Notes under the pieces: model-generated
The model's input: only the letters and a program-made list of their open reading frames with translations
What the model was told of the DNA's origin: nothing
Database searches by the model: none
Program-made: the position numbers and the translations under genes
Part shown: positions 6,337 to 9,197 of the stretch, piece after piece
Numbering within the stretch: the first letter of the stretch is position 1
Layout of the letters: each line of letters begins with the position of its first letter
Assembly (NCBI GenBank): GCA_948472605.1
Contig: CAOKUH010000062.1
Span: forward strand, 1 to 9,197
Reading direction: 5' to 3'
Length of the DNA: 9,197 nt
From: an uncultured Mycoplasmatota bacterium
GTDB lineage: Bacteria > Bacillota_I > Bacilli_A > RF39 > UBA660

Positions 6337-6622
6337 ATGAAAACGACCATAGAACAATTAAAATTTCCTTGTGAAATTAAAAACAAACTAAAAATGAAAG
6401 TAAGTTTTGGGAATCTTGATATTAAGTTTATTGATGACATAATAAAACTTAATTTAAGTGTTAAAGAACCACATAAAATTATTGCAAATTCCCTAACTAC
6501 TTTCTACTAATTGAACAAAATTATCCAATGAACTGAATAGACTCTATGATTATGACTTTATGAATTTCTTAAATACCCAAATTTCAAGCATCAAACAAAT
6601 ATTTGATGAAATTCAAAAATAA
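6337..6622 (+). pseudogene. Small frameshifted gene of unknown function
   Basis: The first part (6337-6510) encodes 57 residues from MKTTIEQLKFPCEIKNK to SLTTFY and stops at TAA. One frame over, the sequence continues as TKLSNELNRLYDYDFMNF and ends QIFDEIQK at TAA 6620-6622. Both parts have the same Lys/Ile/Asn-rich, helical character and together would give a protein of about 93 residues. The break at 6507-6514 fits an inserted T plus a TGA. AAAGGAG (6318-6324) precedes a three-codon mini-frame (ATG 6329) whose TGA overlaps ATG 6337, which could couple translation. I do not recognise the family. The 57-residue product might still be made. Confidence 0.45.
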
Positions 6623-6631
6623 AAAGTAATG

Positions 6632-6666
6632 AAAAGACAATGTCCAAAAATCAGCACTGCCTTTTT
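6632..6666 (-). terminator. Minus-strand terminator with G-U pairs
   Basis: On the minus strand, AAAAGGCAGTG (from 6665) pairs with CATTGTCTTTT over 11 positions with two G-U pairs and a 12-base loop. On the plus strand the same positions are A-C mismatches, so the hairpin favours minus-strand RNA. It lies just after the stop of the minus-strand remnant at 6687. Confidence 0.5.
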
Positions 6667-6686
6667 ATCCTTTTCTTTTTATACTT

Positions 6687-6807
6687 TTATCTCCATATAT
6701 AATTTTTATCAATTATTTGATAACCTTCTATTTCAGTTTTATCTACTGTCATACCTAATGTATCAGTTATCAAATCCACAATTATCTTTTCAAGTTCTTT
6801 AGGAATA
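6687..6807 (-). pseudogene. 3' remnant of an unrecognised gene
   Basis: The minus-strand frame ends with about 40 residues that look coding: IPKELEKIIVDLI, then TLGMTVDKTEIEGYQIID and KNYIWR before TAA. A minus-strand terminator follows at 6632-6666, as expected for a real gene end. Upstream of about 6807 the frame runs antisense to the XRE remnant and is no longer believable, so the 5' part has been lost at a rearrangement joint. I do not recognise the family. Confidence 0.45.
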
Positions 6808-6981
6808 CAATTTGCTGACAAATTAGATTCAAGTACACAATATGTTTCAACTATGGAAAATGCAAAAAGAAACATATCTAGTGATTATATTAATCATTTA
6901 GCGATAGTTCTTGGAATTGAGCCACACGAACTTTTAATTGATAGATCTATTGTTGAAAATAGGCGAATCGACCGACAATAA
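6808..6981 (+). pseudogene. 3' remnant of an XRE/Cro-CI type transcriptional regulator
   Basis: The frame encodes QFADKLDSSTQYVSTMENAK, then RNISSDYINHLAIVLGIEPH and ELLIDRSI, ending at TAA 6979-6981. This is the second half of an HTH_3 domain: recognition helix (STQYVSTMENAKRNI), following helix, and the ALGIEPHELL-like end. The first helix and start codon are missing; the frame stays open upstream to 6724 but is unrelated, and no ATG or GTG occurs before Met 6853. The 5' part was lost at about 6800-6810. Its terminator follows directly. It was probably the repressor of a nearby or lost element. Confidence 0.7.
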
Positions 6982-7006
6982 GAATACCGCCATATTCTTA
7001 TTTTTT
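6977..7006 (+). terminator. Terminator after the XRE remnant
   Basis: AATAAGAATA (6977-6986) pairs perfectly with TATTCTTATT (6993-7002) around CCGCCA, followed by T7001-T7006. The regulator's stop codon lies in the left arm. Confidence 0.8.
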
Positions 7007-7018
7007 AGTCTTAAGAAA

Positions 7019-7060
7019 AGTATAGCACATTTCTTTTGCATCGTTAAGTACAACTTAACG
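7019..7060 (-). promoter_or_regulatory. Minus-strand promoter overlapped by a palindrome
   Basis: CGTTAAGT (7042-7049) and ACTTAACG (7053-7060) form a perfect inverted repeat with a 3-base centre. Its minus-strand TTAACG (7047-7042) is 17 bases before TATACT (7024-7019), which has a TG extension. It may be a repressed promoter reading toward the minus-strand remnant. The palindrome also overlaps the end of the 44-residue gene. Confidence 0.35.
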
Positions 7061-7178
7061 GAATATTTTTGCCTTCTTCACTAAAATAAGGATATAGGTG
7101 ATTTAATGACAACTTCAAACACTCTAATCTTTTTGAAAGTGTATTTACATTCTCTTTAACAATATCAATATCTACCAT
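7044..7178 (-). CDS. Small 44-residue protein, unrecognised
   Basis: MVDIDIVKENVNTLSKRL, then ECLKLSLNHLYPYFSEEGKN and IPLSCT. It is predicted to be an amphipathic helix followed by a short tail, cytoplasmic, with no membrane segment. GGAGGT lies 5-6 bases before the ATG, one of the strongest ribosome sites in the window, and a TATAAT lies at 7229-7224, so expression is plausible. A palindrome occupies the -35 area. The stop falls inside the inverted repeat 7042-7060, so the protein could be a cut-off version of a longer one. Function unknown; an antitoxin, a regulator peptide or a remnant are all possible. Confidence 0.5.
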   Translation of the reverse strand: MVDIDIVKENVNTLSKRLECLKLSLNHLYPYFSEEGKNIPLSCT

Positions 7179-7223
7179 ATTTACCTCCATATTTTGCAAA
7201 TCCTTACAAATCTAAACTTATTT

Positions 7224-7255
7224 ATTATATTTATTTTTGCAACATGATGTTGCAA
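7224..7255 (-). promoter_or_regulatory. Promoter with a 19-bp operator-like palindrome
   Basis: TTGCAACATGATGTTGCAA (7237-7255) is a perfect palindrome with one central base. On the minus strand a TATAAT (7229-7224) follows it by 7 bases, so the palindrome takes the place of the -35 box of the 44-residue gene. It also lies 15 bases after the stop of the Schlafen-like gene, but it lacks a minus-strand U tract, so an operator is more likely than a terminator. Confidence 0.5.
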
Positions 7256-7269
7256 TATTTTAAAATACA

Positions 7270-8607
7270 TTAATTTTTATTACCTATTTCTACTTTCCAT
7301 TCACCCTTTTTATTTGCTCCAATTCTTGTAATATAATTTTTATCTACTAATTCTTTTAAATGATATCTTATCATTCTAGGGGTTACACCTAATAAATTTG
7401 CCATTTCACTTTGCGTAATAGTTGGCTTATCTTGTATTAACCCAATGATTCCCTCTTGAACTTTAGTTAAACCTAATCCAGTATAAAAAATTTGTGATTT
7501 CTTATTATCATATTCAAATTCATTTTGTATATAATTTATACTAACTCTTATAAAATGTGGATAAAAATGATAGATACTTTTATCGTATTTTTTTAATATT
7601 TTGCGTATGCCTGTTCCCAAATGTTCAACAATGTCTAAATCTTTAAATACTCTCATTAGTTCAGGATTTTTTGGAGCAGAATAGCCAAGTAAAAACTCTT
7701 CTTCAGTAAATTCATTTTGATTTCCACCAAAAGATGATACCTCTAATTTATTACTAAATAGTTCAAATTTTGGAGGATATTCATTTGACCAGTCATTATG
7801 TACAATAGCATTTACAATAACTTCCCTTACTGCATTATAATCATACATTTGTTTTTCTTTTCTTAAAGGATAAGTTATTTTTGCAAACACCTTATTTTCT
7901 GATTTAAATTTTTCTAAAACTCTATTAGTTGCTTTTATAAGAGAACAAAAACCATATTCATAATATTCTTCAAGCTCATCGACATCATCACCTGTATATT
8001 TAGCCACTTTAATAGAAACATTATTATCATCAGAAAGAAGATAAGCTATATAGTTAAACTTCCCATCATTTGTATAAAAATTTAATTGCCTTTCAAAATT
8101 ATCTCCAATATCAAAACCTTTTTCTCTATAAGCTAGCTTTAAATCTAGAAATGTTAAATCTTGCTTTGGAGAAATAATATTTTTTAGCGAATCTTTTGTC
8201 CTTTCTCTAAATAACTGATTAATCAAATTTTCACTCATTTTTTCATTGGAACTTCCAACTCTAATAAAACAGCTATCTGGTGTCATCCCCATACCCTTAA
8301 TGTGATAAGGTTTTTCTAAACCTCTAGCCACTATAATTTTTAAATATCTTTTATCATTTTCTTCTAAAACTTCTATATCAAATAATCCTAAAGCAGATGG
8401 CTCAATATTAGAAATAATTTTATCTTTTATCTTTCGTTGAAGTAAATCAAGATTATTATTTAATCCAACAACATACCCTTTATCATTAACTCCAAGATAT
8501 ATATTTCCACCATCTTTACTATTTAAAAATCCTATTATTTCTTCCTCCAAATTATCAGTCAATTTAATTTTAAATTCATTTCTTGTATCTTCTATAACAT
8601 CTAACAT
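7270..8607 (-). CDS. Schlafen AlbA_2 / GHKL-like ATPase / winged-helix regulator
   Basis: A 445-residue protein of the COG2865-type predicted transcriptional regulators. Residues about 6-125 are the Schlafen AlbA_2 domain (EFKIKL start, FLNSKDGGNIYLGV at 27-40, CFIRVGSSNEKM). Residues about 255-340 resemble a GHKL-type ATPase C-half: REVIVNAIVHNDW at 261-273, SSFGG at 291-295, and HLGTGIRKI at 329-337. A winged helix follows at about 383-430 (TITQSEMANLLGVTPRMI). The length is usual for the family and there is no lesion. GGAGG (8614-8618) is 6 bases before the ATG. The family is common on mobile elements and near defence genes; its ligand and targets are unknown. It has its own promoter with direct repeats, so autoregulation is plausible. 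Confidence 0.9.
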   Translation of the reverse strand: MLDVIEDTRNEFKIKLTDNLEEEIIGFLNSKDGGNIYLGVNDKGYVVGLNNNLDLLQRKIKDKIISNIEPSALGLFDIEVLEENDKRYLKIIVARGLEKPYHIKGMGMTPDSCFIRVGSSNEKMSENLINQLFRERTKDSLKNIISPKQDLTFLDLKLAYREKGFDIGDNFERQLNFYTNDGKFNYIAYLLSDDNNVSIKVAKYTGDDVDELEEYYEYGFCSLIKATNRVLEKFKSENKVFAKITYPLRKEKQMYDYNAVREVIVNAIVHNDWSNEYPPKFELFSNKLEVSSFGGNQNEFTEEEFLLGYSAPKNPELMRVFKDLDIVEHLGTGIRKILKKYDKSIYHFYPHFIRVSINYIQNEFEYDNKKSQIFYTGLGLTKVQEGIIGLIQDKPTITQSEMANLLGVTPRMIRYHLKELVDKNYITRIGANKKGEWKVEIGNKN

Positions 8608-8634
8608 ATATAACCTCCAATGATTGCTAACTTA

Positions 8635-8663
8635 ATTATACTATACTTTTATATAATTTCCTA
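8635..8663 (-). promoter_or_regulatory. Promoter of the Schlafen-like gene
   Basis: On the minus strand TATAAT lies at 8640-8635, about 27 bases before the ATG. The -35 position (TAGGAA, 8663-8658) is weak and falls inside the first 12-bp direct repeat, which suggests a regulated promoter. Confidence 0.6.
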
Positions 8664-8692
8664 ATAAATTTCCTAATAAATTTCCTAATAAA
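8657..8692 (-). repeat. Three tandem 12-bp repeats upstream of the Schlafen-like gene
   Basis: TTTCCTAATAAA is repeated three times without a gap or mismatch (8657-8668, 8669-8680, 8681-8692). The first copy covers the -35 box. A 12-bp period is close to one DNA turn, so bound proteins would line up on nearly the same face. Likely a regulator array; a replication slippage product is the alternative. Confidence 0.75.
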
Positions 8693-9014
8693 TATTGATT
8701 TAATTATAAAAATAGAAATATAATCTTTTTAACGAGCGAGGGATATTTTTTAAGATTTTAGGCTTAAAACCCTATTATAATCTGCTCCATAGTGAAATCT
8801 GCTTGAACTTTTTCGTGTATTAGATAAATAACTAATTCAATTTTTGGATTAGTTCATATTGTTGATAAAGTGATTATACAAAAAGAATATATCGCTTTTT
8901 GTCTGCTATTTGTAAAAAATGGAGAATATTTTTGAATTCTAAAATACTATCGTAATTTACATATTTATATTAATCTTATTAAAAAAAGGTAAAAATGTTA
9001 TAAAATATTTAGTG
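8693..9014. other. Gene-free stretch with two hairpins
   Basis: I see no credible gene here. It holds two hairpins: AACTAATTC (8830-8838) with GGATTAGTT (8846-8854, one G-U pair) and ACAAAAAG (8878-8885) with CTTTTTGT (8895-8902). Neither has a clean U tract in either direction, so neither is a confident terminator. Short TATAAT-like boxes occur on both strands, as expected in such AT-rich sequence. Confidence 0.5.
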
Positions 9015-9023
9015 TGTTATAAT
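9015..9023 (+). promoter_or_regulatory. Extended -10 promoter reading out of the window
   Basis: TGTTATAAT is a perfect TGn-TATAAT extended -10 box, which can work without a good -35 (ATGTTA here). The predicted start is near 9030, giving a transcript that runs rightward off the window. Confidence 0.5.
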
Positions 9024-9029
9024 AGCTAA

Positions 9030-9197
9030 GAAAATAAAAAAAGATTAAGAGGATAAATTGATTATTATGTCCTAGCCAGCACTAAACTTGCACTCCTCTG
9101 GTTGGGATATTCTAAAACCATTCTATAACTTATGAACAATATATAAGGCAATCGCATAAAAAATTGACGTAAACTAAAGAATGTTAAAAGGAATGAC
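9030..9197 (+). ncRNA. Structured 5' leader or small RNA (cut by window edge)
   Basis: Downstream of the extended -10, TCCTAGCCAG (9070-9079) pairs with CTGGTTGGGA (9098-9107) over 10 positions with two G-U pairs and an 18-base loop. TGGTT (9099-9103) can instead pair with AACCA (9116-9120), so two folds compete. The only reading frames are a few codons long (for example TTG 9058 to TAG 9073 after AAGAGG). AAAAGGA near 9188-9194 could be the ribosome site of a gene beyond the edge. I match it to no riboswitch family I know. A leader or a small RNA is inference. Confidence 0.35.

Noticed and set aside
7237..7255. Terminator for the Schlafen-like gene
   Set aside because: The palindrome lies in the right place, but the minus-strand RNA is followed by A-rich sequence with no U tract, and the hairpin loop would be only a few bases.
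8657..8692. CRISPR-like or iteron array
   Set aside because: The units are 12 bp and adjoin without spacers, there are only three, and no cas or replication-initiator gene is nearby. A promoter-linked operator fits better.
9058..9075. Mini-frame TTG to TAG after AAGAGG in the right-hand leader
   Set aside because: It encodes only five residues. A leader peptide cannot be excluded, but nothing supports one, so it is not listed as a gene.

Overview
The window is very AT-rich DNA with strong GGAGG-type ribosome sites, TTGACA/TATAAT-type promoters and standard TAA/TGA stops. This fits a low-GC Firmicute (Clostridia or Erysipelotrichia, gut-type). The left part carries a Tn4451/Tn1549-like mobile element, so the window is probably accessory DNA. 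No host core gene is visible, so the species cannot be named.

Layout. 1-3816 (+) is a mobilization and integration block: the last codons of an excisionase-like protein, a terminator, a large serine recombinase, a TnpV-family protein, a structured oriT-like stretch, and a MOBP-type relaxase of the Tn1549 kind. It ends in a strong terminator that can work in both directions. 3831-4481 (-) is an HD-domain protein gene with intact promoter and ribosome site but two early in-frame stop codons. 4537-6051 (-) is a two-gene operon: a small four-helix membrane protein, then an ASCH domain fused to a transglutaminase-like (Cys-His) domain. I do not recognise this pair as a named system, and it is the best candidate here for something undescribed.

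6124-7006 is a scrapyard and regulatory zone: a promoter-to-terminator unit that looks like a small RNA, a frameshifted small gene, and two 5'-truncated gene remnants joined at their broken ends (an unknown gene on the minus strand and an XRE/Cro-type repressor on the plus strand), each still followed by its own terminator. 7044-7178 (-) is a 44-residue gene with a strong ribosome site behind a 19-bp palindrome. 7270-8607 (-) is a Schlafen AlbA_2 / GHKL-like ATPase / winged-helix regulator, whose promoter sits beside three perfect 12-bp direct repeats. 8693-9197 has no convincing gene; its last ~180 bases look like a promoter and a structured RNA leader reading out of the window.

Reading as a whole: the recombinase and relaxase would excise and mobilize the element, with the ASCH/membrane operon, and perhaps the Schlafen-like gene, as cargo. 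Boundaries are not proven. An 11-bp direct repeat at 65-75 and 6114-6124 brackets the recombinase-to-membrane-gene block and is a weak candidate for ends.
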